Origin: Streptomyces sp. CB02366
GTDB taxonomy: Bacteria > Actinomycetota > Actinomycetes > Streptomycetales > Streptomycetaceae
Length of the DNA: 64,000 bases
Assembly (NCBI RefSeq): GCF_001905905.1
Contig: NZ_LIVT01000018.1
Span: 1 to 64,000 of the forward strand
Direction: 5' to 3'
The position numbers were made by a program, and so were the translations under genes. The notes below the pieces were generated by a model that was not told the origin of the DNA, did not search any database, and saw nothing but the letters and a program-made list of their open reading frames with translations. Shown piece after piece: positions 1 to 9,157 of this stretch. The number at the start of each line of letters is the position of its first letter. Position 1 is the first letter of the stretch.

Positions 1-69
1 GGGAGCGGCCACAACCACGGACGGTCGTCCGAAGAGCACGGACCCCTCGGACGACTGCCAGACGTCCGG

Positions 70-2397
70 TCAGCCGGCCTGGGCCTTCAGGTGGCGGCGC
101 AGGTACTCGCCGGTGAGGGAGGAATCCGCGGCGAGCAGGTCCTTCGGCGTACCGGTGAAGACGATCTCCCCGCCTTCCCGTCCGCCGTCGGGGCCAAGGT
201 CGATGATCCAGTCGGCCTGCTGCACCACATCGAGGTTGTGCTCGATGACCACGACGGTGTTGCCCGCCTCGACGAGACCGTCCAGGAGCGCCAGCAGGGT
301 GTCCACGTCCGACATGTGCAGCCCGGTGGTGGGCTCGTCCAGGACGTAGACCGTGCCCGTGCGGTGCAGCTGGTCGGCGAGCTTGATGCGCTGCAGCTCA
401 CCACCGGAGAGGCTGGAGAGCGGCTGACCCAGGCTGAGGTACCCGAGGCCGACGTCCACGAGGGCGCGCAGCTTGGGCAGCAGCGCCTTCTCGGTGAAGA
501 ACTCGACGGCCTCGTCGGCGGGCAGCTCCAGGACGTCCGCGATGGACTTGCCGCGAAGCTTGTGCTCCAGGACCTCGGGCTTGAAGCGGCGCCCCTCACA
601 GACACCGCAGTGGGTGGTCACGGGGTCCATGAAGGCCAGCTCGGTGATGATGACCCCGCGGCCCTGGCACTCCTCGCACGAGCCCTTCGAGTTGAAGCTG
701 AACAGTGAGGCGTTCGCGCCGGTCTCCTTCGCGAACAGCTTGCGCAGCGGGTCCATCAGACCGAGGTAGGACACCGGTGTGGAGCGCGAGGAGGCGGCGA
801 TCGCGGACTGGTCGACGAACACGGCGTCGGGGTGCGCCTCCATGAAGGCCCCGGAGATCAGGCTGCTCTTGCCGGAACCCGCCACCCCGGTCACCGCGGT
901 CAGCACGCCGGTGGGTACGGCCACGGAGACCTGCTTCAGGTTGTGCAGATCCGCGTTCTCCACGGTCAGCTCCCCCGTGGGCGGGCGGACCTCCTCCTTC
1001 ACGCGTGCCCCGCGCCGCAGTGCCTCCCCCGTCCGGGTCTTCGCCTTCCGCAGCTCCGCGAAGGACCCCTCGAACACGATTTCGCCACCGTGCACCCCGG
1101 CCCCGGGGCCGACGTCGACGATGTGGTCGGCGATCTCGATCACATCGGGGTCGTGCTCGACGACCAGCACGGTGTTCCCCTTGTCGCGCAGCGCGCGCAG
1201 CAGCTCGTTGAGCCGTCCCACGTCGCGCGGGTGCAGGCCGATGCTGGGCTCGTCGAAGATGTAGGTGAGCCCGGCCAGACCACTGCCGAGGTGGCGGACC
1301 ATCTTCAGCCGCTGCCCCTCGCCCCCGGAGAGGTCGGCCGTGGGCCGGTCCAGGGTCAGGTAGCCGAGCCCGATGGACACGATCCGCTCCAGGGCCGTGC
1401 GCGCGGCCTTCGCGAGGGGAGCCGCGGCCGGCTCTGTGACGCCGGTGAGCACCTCCGTGAGGTCGCGGACCTCCATGCTCGAGTAGTCGGCGATGTTCTT
1501 GCCGTCGATCCGCACGTCGAGCGCGGCGGCGTTGAGCCGCGCCCCCCGGCAGGAGGGGCAGACGCCGTCGGTGACGAAGCGTTCGATGACCTCGCGCTTA
1601 CGATCACTCAGGGCGCTGAGGTCGCGCTTGAGGTTGAGCCGCTCGAACCGGTCGGCCAGCCCTTCGTAGTTCGTCTGGAACTCGGTGCTCTTGGTCTTCA
1701 GCGTCACCTTCCCGCCGGTGCCGCGCAGCAGGGTGTCCAATTCCTCGGCGCTGTACTCGGCGATCGGCTTGGCCGGATCCAGACGGCCTGACTTCGCCCA
1801 GATCTGCCAGTCGGGGCTGCCCACCTTGTACTCGGGGAAGAGAACCGCCCCGTCGTCCAGGGACTTCGAGCGGTCCAGCATCTTGTCCAGGTCGAGGGCG
1901 ATGCTCTGGCCGAGACCGTCGCAGTCCGGGCACATGCCCTGGGGGTCGTTGAACGAGAACGCGGAGACGCCGAGCGAGGACGGCTTCTTGTCCGTCGTCG
2001 TGCCGAACCGGGCGAACAGGGCCCGGATCATGGGCTGCACGTCGGTCATGGTGCCCACCGTGGACCGGGCGTTGCCCCCCACCGGCTTCTGGTCGACGAT
2101 CACCGGGGTGGTGAGGTTCTCGATCGCCTCGGCCTGCGGACGTTCGTACTTCGGGAGCTGGTTGCGGATGTACCAGCTGAAGGTGGAGTTCAGCTGCCGC
2201 TGGGCCTCCACGGCCACCGTGTCGAAGACGATCGACGACTTGCCCGATCCCGAGACCCCCGTGAAGACCGTGATCTGGTTGCGGGGGATCGTCAGCGAGA
2301 CATCCTTGAGATTGTGGATCCGCGCGCCCGCGATACGGATGCCGTCTCCCGGACCGGATGCGGTGTCCGCGCCGGGGGTGGGGTCGGTGACGCTCAC
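70..2397 (-). CDS. sgcB4: UvrA-like ABC-type resistance protein
   Basis: About 775 aa, related to UvrA and to DrrC/SgcB4-type self-resistance proteins that are thought to recognise or clear drug-damaged DNA. Two ATPase halves are visible: Walker A GVSGSGKSS near the N-terminus and GVAGSGKSS in the second half. Signature motifs are LSGGEGQRLKM and LSGGELQRIKL. UvrA-like zinc Cys pairs are present (CPDC, CPSC, CEEC, CGVC). It is shorter than housekeeping UvrA (about 950 aa), as is usual for the resistance paralogues. The start is the GTG at 2397, which has AGGAGGAG just upstream; an upstream in-frame GTG at 2430 lies inside a hairpin. It follows the antiporter on the same strand. Confidence 0.88.
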   Translation of the reverse strand: MSVTDPTPGADTASGPGDGIRIAGARIHNLKDVSLTIPRNQITVFTGVSGSGKSSIVFDTVAVEAQRQLNSTFSWYIRNQLPKYERPQAEAIENLTTPVIVDQKPVGGNARSTVGTMTDVQPMIRALFARFGTTTDKKPSSLGVSAFSFNDPQGMCPDCDGLGQSIALDLDKMLDRSKSLDDGAVLFPEYKVGSPDWQIWAKSGRLDPAKPIAEYSAEELDTLLRGTGGKVTLKTKSTEFQTNYEGLADRFERLNLKRDLSALSDRKREVIERFVTDGVCPSCRGARLNAAALDVRIDGKNIADYSSMEVRDLTEVLTGVTEPAAAPLAKAARTALERIVSIGLGYLTLDRPTADLSGGEGQRLKMVRHLGSGLAGLTYIFDEPSIGLHPRDVGRLNELLRALRDKGNTVLVVEHDPDVIEIADHIVDVGPGAGVHGGEIVFEGSFAELRKAKTRTGEALRRGARVKEEVRPPTGELTVENADLHNLKQVSVAVPTGVLTAVTGVAGSGKSSLISGAFMEAHPDAVFVDQSAIAASSRSTPVSYLGLMDPLRKLFAKETGANASLFSFNSKGSCEECQGRGVIITELAFMDPVTTHCGVCEGRRFKPEVLEHKLRGKSIADVLELPADEAVEFFTEKALLPKLRALVDVGLGYLSLGQPLSSLSGGELQRIKLADQLHRTGTVYVLDEPTTGLHMSDVDTLLALLDGLVEAGNTVVVIEHNLDVVQQADWIIDLGPDGGREGGEIVFTGTPKDLLAADSSLTGEYLRRHLKAQAG

Positions 2398-2428
2398 AGA
2401 GTTCTCCTCCTGGTTCCGTACATGAGTC

Positions 2429-2459
2429 ACCGTTCCGCCGGACGGACCGGCGGAACGGT
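2429..2459. terminator. 13-bp-stem hairpin between antiporter and UvrA-like gene
   Basis: Perfect inverted repeat ACCGTTCCGCCGG / CCGGCGGAACGGT with a 5-base loop, in the gap between the antiporter stop and the UvrA-like start. It could be a terminator/attenuator that separates the two genes, or an operator for the resistance gene. No U-tract follows it. Confidence 0.5.
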
Positions 2460-2476
2460 AACCACCTAGCCTGCAC

Positions 2477-3862
2477 TCAGGAGGTGTCCGCGGTCTTCTC
2501 CTGCCGTGCTGACTTGGGCGGCGGCCCGCCCGAGAAGGCGGGCTCGGTGCTCCAGCCGGCCAGCCGCTCCTCCCGCTCCTGCTCGTCGCTCTCGAAAGCG
2601 ATCCGGCTGCTCGCCCAGCGCAGGAGCGGCGGCGCCGACACCGAGGTGATGAGGGCGATCAGCACGATGATCGTGAAGGTGACGGTGTCCAGTACGCCGA
2701 TGCGCAGCCCGACCAGGGCGATCACCACCTCGATCATCCCGCGCGAGTTCATCCCCGCCCCGAGCGCCAGCCCCTCGTACCGGCTCATCCCGCCGCTGCG
2801 GGCGGCGACGTACGCACCGGCGAACTTGCCGAGCGTGGCCACGAAGAGGACGACGACACCGGTGAGGAGGACCGACGGCTCCGCGAGCGCCGTCAGGTCC
2901 ATGCGCAGCCCCACACTGCCCAGGAACACCGGGGCGAACACGGCCATGACCAGGGTGCGCAGCGGAGCCAGCCGCGCCGGGTCGATGTGCCGGAGCAGGG
3001 TGGCCCCGGCCACGAACGCCCCGAACAGCGCCTCCATCCCGGCCGCCGCGGTCAGCGCCCCGTACAGGACGACGACGGCCACGCCGACGGTGATGGCCGA
3101 CACCGGAACCCGGCCGCCCCCGGTACGGGACATCCGCCTGCCGATCGGGCCGCCCACCGCGCACGCCGCGGCGATGAACACGGCGGTCCAGGCCATTGTG
3201 GTCAGGACCACGGGCCCGCCGGCCCCCCCGCTGGCCAACGCCGTCACCAGGGCGAGCAGCAGCCAGCCCACCGCATCGTCGAACACGGCGGCCGCGATGA
3301 GCAACTGGCCGACGTTGCGGTGCGTGAGGTTCAGGTCCGCGAGCGTCTTGGCGATCACCGGGAGCGCGGTGACGCACATGGCGACCCCGAGGAACAGCGC
3401 GAAGACGCCCCGTTCTCCGGAGTCCGTCAGCAGCGAGGCCGGCACCAGGTACCCGGTGGCGATACCCAGCCCCAGAGGCACCAGGAGACCGGCCAGGCTC
3501 ACCCGGGCAGCCAGCCCCCCGCGCCTGCGCAGGATCAGGGGGTCGAACTGAGCCCCGGCGATGGCCACCAGCAGCAGGATGCCGAACTGGCAGAACGCGT
3601 CGAGCAGGTGCGCCTGCGACATGTCCGCGGGGAACAGCCGGCCGGAGAGCCCCGGTGCGATCTGCCCCAGCAGCGTCGGCCCCAGCAGCACCCCCGCGGT
3701 CAGTTCCCCCACCAGGGGCGGTAGGCCGACCCGGGCGCCCAGCCGCCCCAGACCGTAGGCGCAGACGAGGAGTACGCCGACCTGGAGCAGGAAGACGGTC
3801 AGCGGCTCCCCGCCCAGCGGCGACGTGGCGGCGGCGAGCGCCGCCACGTCAGGACCGTGCAT
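2477..3862 (-). CDS. sgcB3: CPA2-type Na+/H+ (cation/proton) antiporter
   Basis: 461-aa polytopic membrane protein, roughly 12-13 hydrophobic helices, of the KefB/NhaA-like monovalent cation:proton antiporter family. The double-aspartate helix AAVFDDAVGW, typical of electrogenic exchangers, is present, as are GELTAGVLLGPT near helix 2 and GMNSRGMIE in the C-terminal third. The C-terminus is a charged cytoplasmic tail. The ATG start overlaps the end of the halogenase gene by 14 bp, so the two are translationally coupled. In C-1027 a Na+/H+ transporter (SgcB3) lies next to the UvrA-like gene; the role in export or resistance is inferred from that context. Confidence 0.85.
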   Translation of the reverse strand: MHGPDVAALAAATSPLGGEPLTVFLLQVGVLLVCAYGLGRLGARVGLPPLVGELTAGVLLGPTLLGQIAPGLSGRLFPADMSQAHLLDAFCQFGILLLVAIAGAQFDPLILRRRGGLAARVSLAGLLVPLGLGIATGYLVPASLLTDSGERGVFALFLGVAMCVTALPVIAKTLADLNLTHRNVGQLLIAAAVFDDAVGWLLLALVTALASGGAGGPVVLTTMAWTAVFIAAACAVGGPIGRRMSRTGGGRVPVSAITVGVAVVVLYGALTAAAGMEALFGAFVAGATLLRHIDPARLAPLRTLVMAVFAPVFLGSVGLRMDLTALAEPSVLLTGVVVLFVATLGKFAGAYVAARSGGMSRYEGLALGAGMNSRGMIEVVIALVGLRIGVLDTVTFTIIVLIALITSVSAPPLLRWASSRIAFESDEQEREERLAGWSTEPAFSGGPPPKSARQEKTADTS

Positions 3863-5333
3863 GGGGAACCCAGCCCAGTCCGTCCGTCGACGCGGCCAGG
3901 CCCCCCTGCCTGACCGGTCGCTCGGCCCCCGCCTCGTCGCCGAGCAGCGCCCGCGCCTGCAGGGCGGCGCCCTGCTCCATGAGACGGCCCACCACCTTTC
4001 CCGGCACGGCGCCGTGCGGCCCGCCGGTGTCGTCCGCGGCGGTGTGCGTCATGCCGGCCATCTCGTCCGACGCCTCGGCGAACCGCTGCCTGGCCCGCGC
4101 CGCGTCGGCGAACTCGTCGGAGGAGACCCCGCCGATCAGCTCGACGAACGACTCCAGGTCGGAGTCCGCGGTGTTGGAGATCTTCCGGGCCTGCCAGAAG
4201 TAGGAGTCCTCCGAATGGTGCATGTCGTAGAAGCCGACGAGGAACTCGTAGAAGCGGCTGTACTCCAGCCGGTAGCGCGCCTCGAACTCCTCGAACGCGG
4301 TGGTCTCGTCGACCGTCCCGTCCAGGCAGGAGTTGAGCGAGCGCGCGGCCAGCAGCCCGCTGTAGGTGGCGAGGTGGACCCCGGAGGAGAACACCGGGTC
4401 GACGAAGCACGCGGCGTCCCCGATCAGGGCCATGCCCGGCGCCCAGAACTTCGTGTTGCTGTACGACCAGTCCTTGCGGACCCGCAGCTCGCCGTAGGGG
4501 CCCTCGGTCACCCGGGTGGCCTCGGAGAGCTTCTCCGCGATCAGCGGGCAGGCCGCGATGAACGACTCCATCGCCTTCTCGGGGTCGCCCTGCACCAGGC
4601 TCGCCGAGTCCCGGTTCACCACCGCGCCGACGCTGGTCAGGTCGGGGGTCAGGGGGATGTACCAGAACCAGCCGTGCTCGAAGGCGCAGGTGAAGATGTT
4701 CCCGGAGTTCGGCTTGGGCAGCCGCTTGCCGCCGTTGAAGTAGCCGAACAGGGCGAGGTTGCGGAAGAAGGGCGAGTACTCGCGCTTGGAGCCGGACTTC
4801 TTGTACAGCCCGCCGGTGTTGCCGGAGGCGTCCACGACGAAGCGGGCGCTCACCTCGTGCTCACGCCCCTCGGCGTCCCGGTAGCGCACCCCCCGGACCC
4901 GGCCGTCCTCGGCCTTGAGCACGTCGAGGACGTCGCTGTTCTCCCGTACCTCCACCCCGTGCTTGCGAGCGTTGTCGAGGAGGATCTTGTCGAACTTCAT
5001 GCGTTCGACCTGGTAGGCGTACCCCGTCGCACCGGGCATCCGGCGCGAGACGGCGAAGTCGAACGTCCAGGGCTCGGGGTTGGCGCCCCACTTGAACGTC
5101 CCGCCGTGCTTGATCGTGAAAGAGGCCTTCTTCAGCTCGTCGGAGACGTCGAGGAGATGCGCGATGCCGTGGACGGTGGCGGGGAGGAGGGACTCACCGA
5201 TCTGGTAGCGCGGGAAGGTCTCCTTCTCCAACTGGAGCACCCGGTGACCCCTCTTGCGGACCAGCGTGGACACGGTCGAGCCCGCCGGGCCACCGCCCAC
5301 CACGATGACGTCGTACTGCGCTGACACGTCCAC
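3849..5333 (-). CDS. sgcC3: FAD-dependent halogenase for PCP-bound beta-tyrosine
   Basis: 494-aa flavin-dependent halogenase. The N-terminal dinucleotide fold VVGGGPAGST and the halogenase motif WFWYIP (the W-x-W-x-I-P signature) are both present; GDAACFVDPVFSSG is the second FAD contact. SgcC3 chlorinates C-3 of (S)-beta-tyrosine while it is tethered to the PCP SgcC2, using FADH2 from the flavin reductase SgcE6 (gene at 56.8 kb here). The start chosen is GTG at 5333, preceded by AAGGAG; a longer frame to 5411 lacks a good ribosome site. It is divergent from the thymidylyltransferase and coupled to the antiporter. Confidence 0.9.
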   Translation of the reverse strand: MDVSAQYDVIVVGGGPAGSTVSTLVRKRGHRVLQLEKETFPRYQIGESLLPATVHGIAHLLDVSDELKKASFTIKHGGTFKWGANPEPWTFDFAVSRRMPGATGYAYQVERMKFDKILLDNARKHGVEVRENSDVLDVLKAEDGRVRGVRYRDAEGREHEVSARFVVDASGNTGGLYKKSGSKREYSPFFRNLALFGYFNGGKRLPKPNSGNIFTCAFEHGWFWYIPLTPDLTSVGAVVNRDSASLVQGDPEKAMESFIAACPLIAEKLSEATRVTEGPYGELRVRKDWSYSNTKFWAPGMALIGDAACFVDPVFSSGVHLATYSGLLAARSLNSCLDGTVDETTAFEEFEARYRLEYSRFYEFLVGFYDMHHSEDSYFWQARKISNTADSDLESFVELIGGVSSDEFADAARARQRFAEASDEMAGMTHTAADDTGGPHGAVPGKVVGRLMEQGAALQARALLGDEAGAERPVRQGGLAASTDGLGWVPHARS

Positions 5334-5515
5334 GGAGTCTCCTTCTCGCGCGTCGGGAAGCGGCGTCTCACATTCGCTGGAATCCTCCGGCCCGCCGCGG
5401 GGGCGCCGCATCTCCGGGATTGCGAAGTCGTGGGCATTCTGCGAGAAGCGCGTACCGCGCGGTCCGGTCTACAGTGACGTGGAATTTCAGTGATTGCGCT
5501 GAAGGGCGGAACACA

Positions 5516-6583
5516 ATGAAGGCACTTGTACTGTCGGGCGGTTCGGGAACCCGCCTGCGCCCGATCAGTTACGCCATGCCGAAGCAGCTTGTTCCGATCG
5601 CCGGGAAGCCGGTCCTGGAATACGTTCTGGAGAATATTCGCGACCTCGATATCAAAGAGGTCGGTATTGTCGTCGGCGACTGGGCTCAGGAAATCATTGA
5701 GGCGATCGGGGACGGCAGCCGTTTCGGTCTGCGCATCACCTACATACGCCAGGACCAACCCCTGGGCATCGCGCACTGCGTGAAACTGGCCCGCGAGTTC
5801 CTCGACGAGGACGACTTCGTCCTGTACCTGGGCGACATCATGCTCGACGGGGACCTGCCGGCGCAGGCCCGGGAGTTCCTCCGGGCCCGCCCCGCCGCGC
5901 GGATCGTCGTGCGCCAGGTGCCCGACCCCCGGGCCTTCGGCGTGATCGAGCTGGACGCCCAGGGACAGGTGCTGCGCCTGGTGGAGAAGCCCCGGGAACC
6001 GCGCAGCGACCTGGCGGCGATCGGCGTGTACTTCTTCACCGCCGACGTGCACCGCGCCGTCGACGCGATCCGGCCGAGCGCCCGCGGGGAGCTGGAGATC
6101 ACCGACGCGATCCAGTGGCTCCTGGAGCACGGCTCGCGGGTCGAGGCCGGCCGCTACACCGACTACTGGAAGGACACCGGCCGGGTCGAGGACGTCGTGG
6201 AGTGCAACCGCCGAATGCTCGGCCGGCTGGCCCGCCGGGTGTCGGGCGAGGTGGGCCCGGAGAGCGAACTGCTGGGCGGTGTGGTCGTCGAGGAGGGCGC
6301 GCGCGTGACACGTTCGCGGATCGTGGGGCCCGCGGTGATCGGTGCGGGGACGGTCGTCGAGGACAGCCAGATCGGACCGTACGCCTCCATCGGCCGGCAC
6401 TGCACGGTGCGGGCCTCCCGGCTCTCCGACTCCATCGTCCTGGACGACGCCTCGATCCTCGCGGTGGCCGGACTGCACGGCTCGCTGATCGGGCGGGGCG
6501 CCCGGGTCGGGCCGGGGGCCCGGGGCGAGGCCCGGCACCGCCTGGTCGTCGGCGACCACGTACAGATCGAGATCGCGGCCTGA
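5516..6583 (+). CDS. sgcA1: Glucose-1-phosphate thymidylyltransferase
   Basis: 355 aa. The N-terminal nucleotidyltransferase carries GGSGTRLRP and the PKQLVPI sugar-phosphate contact. The C-terminal third has the hexapeptide-repeat (left-handed beta-helix) character of the long antibiotic-cluster form of RmlA, distinct from the shorter housekeeping enzyme. It makes dTDP-glucose, the first step to the dimethylamino-dimethyl-ribopyranose of C-1027-type enediynes. ATG at 5516 chosen because the family N-terminus MKALVLSGG begins there. It is transcribed alone, divergent from the halogenase, and ends in a hairpin shared with the convergent apoprotein gene. Confidence 0.92.
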   Translation: MKALVLSGGSGTRLRPISYAMPKQLVPIAGKPVLEYVLENIRDLDIKEVGIVVGDWAQEIIEAIGDGSRFGLRITYIRQDQPLGIAHCVKLAREFLDEDDFVLYLGDIMLDGDLPAQAREFLRARPAARIVVRQVPDPRAFGVIELDAQGQVLRLVEKPREPRSDLAAIGVYFFTADVHRAVDAIRPSARGELEITDAIQWLLEHGSRVEAGRYTDYWKDTGRVEDVVECNRRMLGRLARRVSGEVGPESELLGGVVVEEGARVTRSRIVGPAVIGAGTVVEDSQIGPYASIGRHCTVRASRLSDSIVLDDASILAVAGLHGSLIGRGARVGPGARGEARHRLVVGDHVQIEIAA

Positions 6584-6632
6584 CGCCCGCCTGCCGGGAC
6601 CCCGGGGGGAGGTCCGGCAGGGGCGTCAGGCC
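6577..6632. terminator. Bidirectional terminator between sgcA1 and apoprotein gene
   Basis: Twelve-base perfect outer arms GGCCTGACGCCC / GGGCGTCAGGCC enclose a second complementary block (CTGCCGG...CCGGCAG). The left arm includes the stop codon of the thymidylyltransferase gene. It lies between two convergent genes. Confidence 0.75.
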
Positions 6633-6715
6633 GCGAAGGGCGCTGCCGGGACGGGTGCGACCCGCCCCGGCAGCACACAGGTCCCCGGTCCGCGGAACCG
6701 GGGGCCACGGTTCGA

Positions 6716-7147
6716 TCAGCCGAAGGTCAGAGCCACGTGGCCGAGGTCGAGACCGGAGTTGCCGGCGCCGAGGTTGCACGCGTCGGTCGCGCAGTCGACG
6801 TTGCCGACCGGCGTGCCGGTGGGCGTGCTGCCCGCGTACGTCTTGCGCACGACGAAGCTGAACGACGCCGCTCCGGACGCGTCCGTGGTGAAGGAGGTGG
6901 CGGTCGCCGGGTTGCACGCCTCCTGGCCGCCGACCGGCGCACACTGCGCGATGTAGTAGGTCTCACCCGCGGCCGCACCGCTGACCGACACCGAGACGCT
7001 CTGCCCGTCGCTCAGGCCCGACGCGGGGCTGGCCGAGAAGGAGGGCGCGGCGAAGGCCACGGACTGCGCGGCGGCGGCCAGCCCGATGGACGCGACAGCC
7101 ACGACGCCGAACCTGGAGGCACGGCGGGACATGTGACGTAACGACAT
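6716..7147 (-). CDS. cagA: Enediyne chromophore-binding apoprotein precursor (C-1027 type)
   Basis: 143 aa: a 33-residue signal peptide (basic MSLRHMSRR start, hydrophobic core, cleavage after SVAFA) and a 110-aa mature beta-sandwich protein starting APSF. The mature sequence is nearly that of the C-1027 apoprotein, with conserved blocks SPASGLSDGQSVSVSV, GETYYIAQCAPVGGQ and NSGLDLGHVALTFG. The four cysteines are placed for the two conserved disulfides (QCAPVGGQEAC and DCATDAC loops). It binds and stabilises the chromophore outside the cell and protects the producer. ATG at 7147 has GGAG 8 nt upstream. It sits 46 bp downstream of the aminotransferase gene. Confidence 0.96.
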   Translation of the reverse strand: MSLRHMSRRASRFGVVAVASIGLAAAAQSVAFAAPSFSASPASGLSDGQSVSVSVSGAAAGETYYIAQCAPVGGQEACNPATATSFTTDASGAASFSFVVRKTYAGSTPTGTPVGNVDCATDACNLGAGNSGLDLGHVALTFG

Positions 7148-7193
7148 GCGGATACTCCATTTCGAGGAGGGGGTTGATCACTCCCTGAAAGGA

Positions 7194-8426
7194 TCACCTC
7201 GAATGGCTGCCGCCTGCATCTTCTTCTGTGCTGTCATTCCCCTGGGGCACCGTGCTCCCGTCGACGGCCGCGCGGACGATACGGCAGACTCCCCGTACCT
7301 CCTTCGGCCCCACGGCCGTGCCGGTGGGCAGTGACAGCACCCGCTCGGTGAGCGCCTCCACCTTCGGGAGCGGATCGGGCGCGTGGCGCGCGGGGTCGGA
7401 CCGGTAGGGCTCGCAGCTGTGGCAGCCGGGGCTGAAGTAGGCGCGGGCCAGCACATTGTGCCGCTTGAGCACCTCCTGGAGCTCGTCGCGGTGCAGTCCG
7501 GCCCGGTCGGCGTCCACCTCGATGACGACGTACTGGCAGTTCGACAGCTCGCCCTGCTCCTGCGGGCGGACCCGGACGCCGGGCAGGTCGTCCAGGTACT
7601 CCTCGTACAGCCGGTAGTTGCGCCGGTTGACCTCGGTGAAGTGGTCGGCCGACTCCAGGGAGGTGAGGCCCATGGCCGCGCTGATCTCGTGCATCCGGGC
7701 GACCGTTCCGCTGCCGGTGATCTCGTGCGCGGCGTTGAGGCCCTGGTGGCGCATGGCCCGGAGCCGGTCGGCCAGCGCGTCGTCGTCGGTGACGATCGCA
7801 CCGCCCTCGAAGCTGTTCACGAACTTCGTCGCCTGGAAGCTGAAGATCTCCGCCGTGCCGAATCCGCCGATCGGCTTGGACCGGTAGGTGCAGCCGAAGG
7901 CGTGGGCGGCGTCGAAGAGCAGCGGGAGCCCGTGCTCCTCGGCCAGCTTGGTCAGCTCGTCGATCCGGGCGGGCCTGCCGAAGACGTGCACGTCCAGGAT
8001 GGCGCGGGTGCGCGGGCCGATCAGCCGCTCCACGTGCGCCACGTCGGCGGTGCCGGTCTCCTCGTCCAGTTCGCAGAAGACGGGCACCGCACCGATCCAG
8101 TCCAGCGCGTGGGCGGTGGCGACCCAGGTGAAGGAGGGGACGATCACCTCATCCCCCGGGCCGATGCCCAGGGCCTTCGCGGCGACCTGGATGCCGGTGG
8201 TGGCGTTCGACACGGCGACGCAGTGCCTGACCTCGGTGAGCTCGGCCACGCGGGCCTCGAACTCCCGGACCAGAGGGCCGTCGTTGGTGAACCACAGCCG
8301 CTCCAGCGCTCCGTCGATCCGTTCGATCAACCGGTCGCGGGAGCCCACGTTCGGGCGTCCGACGTGCAGCGGTTCGCTGAAGTAGGGCGTGGGCAGGGAC
8401 TCGAGACGCACCGGGCCGCCGCTCAT
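7194..8426 (-). CDS. sgcA4: dTDP-4-keto-sugar aminotransferase (DegT/DnrJ/EryC1 family)
   Basis: 410-aa PLP enzyme of the sugar aminotransferase family. The PLP lysine lies in FSFQATKFVNSFEGG; the cofactor aspartate is in LLFDAAHAFG and the phosphate-binding segment is VSNATTGIQVAAKAL. It installs the C-4 amino group of the deoxy-aminosugar, later N,N-dimethylated by the next gene product. Its ATG overlaps the N-methyltransferase stop (ATGA), so it is the third gene of a coupled C-MT / N-MT / aminotransferase operon. Confidence 0.9.
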   Translation of the reverse strand: MSGGPVRLESLPTPYFSEPLHVGRPNVGSRDRLIERIDGALERLWFTNDGPLVREFEARVAELTEVRHCVAVSNATTGIQVAAKALGIGPGDEVIVPSFTWVATAHALDWIGAVPVFCELDEETGTADVAHVERLIGPRTRAILDVHVFGRPARIDELTKLAEEHGLPLLFDAAHAFGCTYRSKPIGGFGTAEIFSFQATKFVNSFEGGAIVTDDDALADRLRAMRHQGLNAAHEITGSGTVARMHEISAAMGLTSLESADHFTEVNRRNYRLYEEYLDDLPGVRVRPQEQGELSNCQYVVIEVDADRAGLHRDELQEVLKRHNVLARAYFSPGCHSCEPYRSDPARHAPDPLPKVEALTERVLSLPTGTAVGPKEVRGVCRIVRAAVDGSTVPQGNDSTEEDAGGSHSR

Positions 8427-9157
8427 GCCGTGCGCACGCCGACGAAGAGGCCGGGGCTGTTGGGCCGGCCGTCGGCCAGCCGGAAGCCCGGCACGAACCT
8501 CACCGAGAGGCCCGCCGACTCGAAGGCGTCGGCGTACTGCTCGCGGGTGAACAGGCTGGAGGTCAGGACCTCGGAGAACTCGCTGAACCCGGAGGCGTCC
8601 GCGACCCGGAACCGGACCTCCAGACGCGACTTGTCGCCCTGGCGCACGGAGTGCGTCATCCGCGTGATGACGCGGCCCTCCTCACGGTGCAGATGGCCGC
8701 CGACATGCCCGTCGAGGAAGTTCTCGGGGAAGTACCAGGGCTCGGCGACCAGGACACCGCCGGGGTTCAGGTGCTGGGCCATGGCCGACACCGCGGCCTT
8801 GAGCTCGGTGACGGACCCCATCTCGCCGAGCGCGTTGCCCATGCAGGTGATCGCGTCGAAGGTGCGGCCCAGGTCGAAGGAGCGCATGTCGCCGGCGTGC
8901 AGCGGGACGCCGGGCAGCCGGCCGGCCGCCTGCTCCAGCATCGCGGGCGCGTACTCCAGGCCCTCCACGTGGCCGAAGAGCGTGGCGAGCGTCTCCAGGT
9001 GGGCGCCGGTGCCGCAGGCGACGTCCAGGAGCGATACGGCGTCGGGGCGGTCGGCGAGGATCAGCTCGGTGAGCCCGCGGGCCTCCAGGTCGAAGTCCTT
9101 GCCGCGGCTGCGGAACACGAGGTCGTAGAACTTCGCGTGCTCGGGGCCGTACTCCAT
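8423..9157 (-). CDS. sgcA5: SAM-dependent amino-sugar N-methyltransferase
   Basis: 244-aa class I methyltransferase related to DesVI/TylM1-type N,N-dimethyltransferases. SAM motif I is LLDVACGTGAH; motif II region is FDAITCMGNALG. It likely dimethylates the C-4 amine introduced by the aminotransferase encoded just downstream. The ATG at 9157 shares one base with the stop of the C-methyltransferase gene (TGATG), and its own stop overlaps the aminotransferase start. A much longer open frame continues upstream but is antisense-like sequence over the C-methyltransferase. Confidence 0.9.
   Translation of the reverse strand: MEYGPEHAKFYDLVFRSRGKDFDLEARGLTELILADRPDAVSLLDVACGTGAHLETLATLFGHVEGLEYAPAMLEQAAGRLPGVPLHAGDMRSFDLGRTFDAITCMGNALGEMGSVTELKAAVSAMAQHLNPGGVLVAEPWYFPENFLDGHVGGHLHREEGRVITRMTHSVRQGDKSRLEVRFRVADASGFSEFSEVLTSSLFTREQYADAFESAGLSVRFVPGFRLADGRPNSPGLFVGVRTA

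Noticed and set aside
2398..2430. Upstream GTG start of the UvrA-like gene
   Set aside because: It lies in a hairpin and has no Shine-Dalgarno; the GTG at 2397 has AGGAGGAG.
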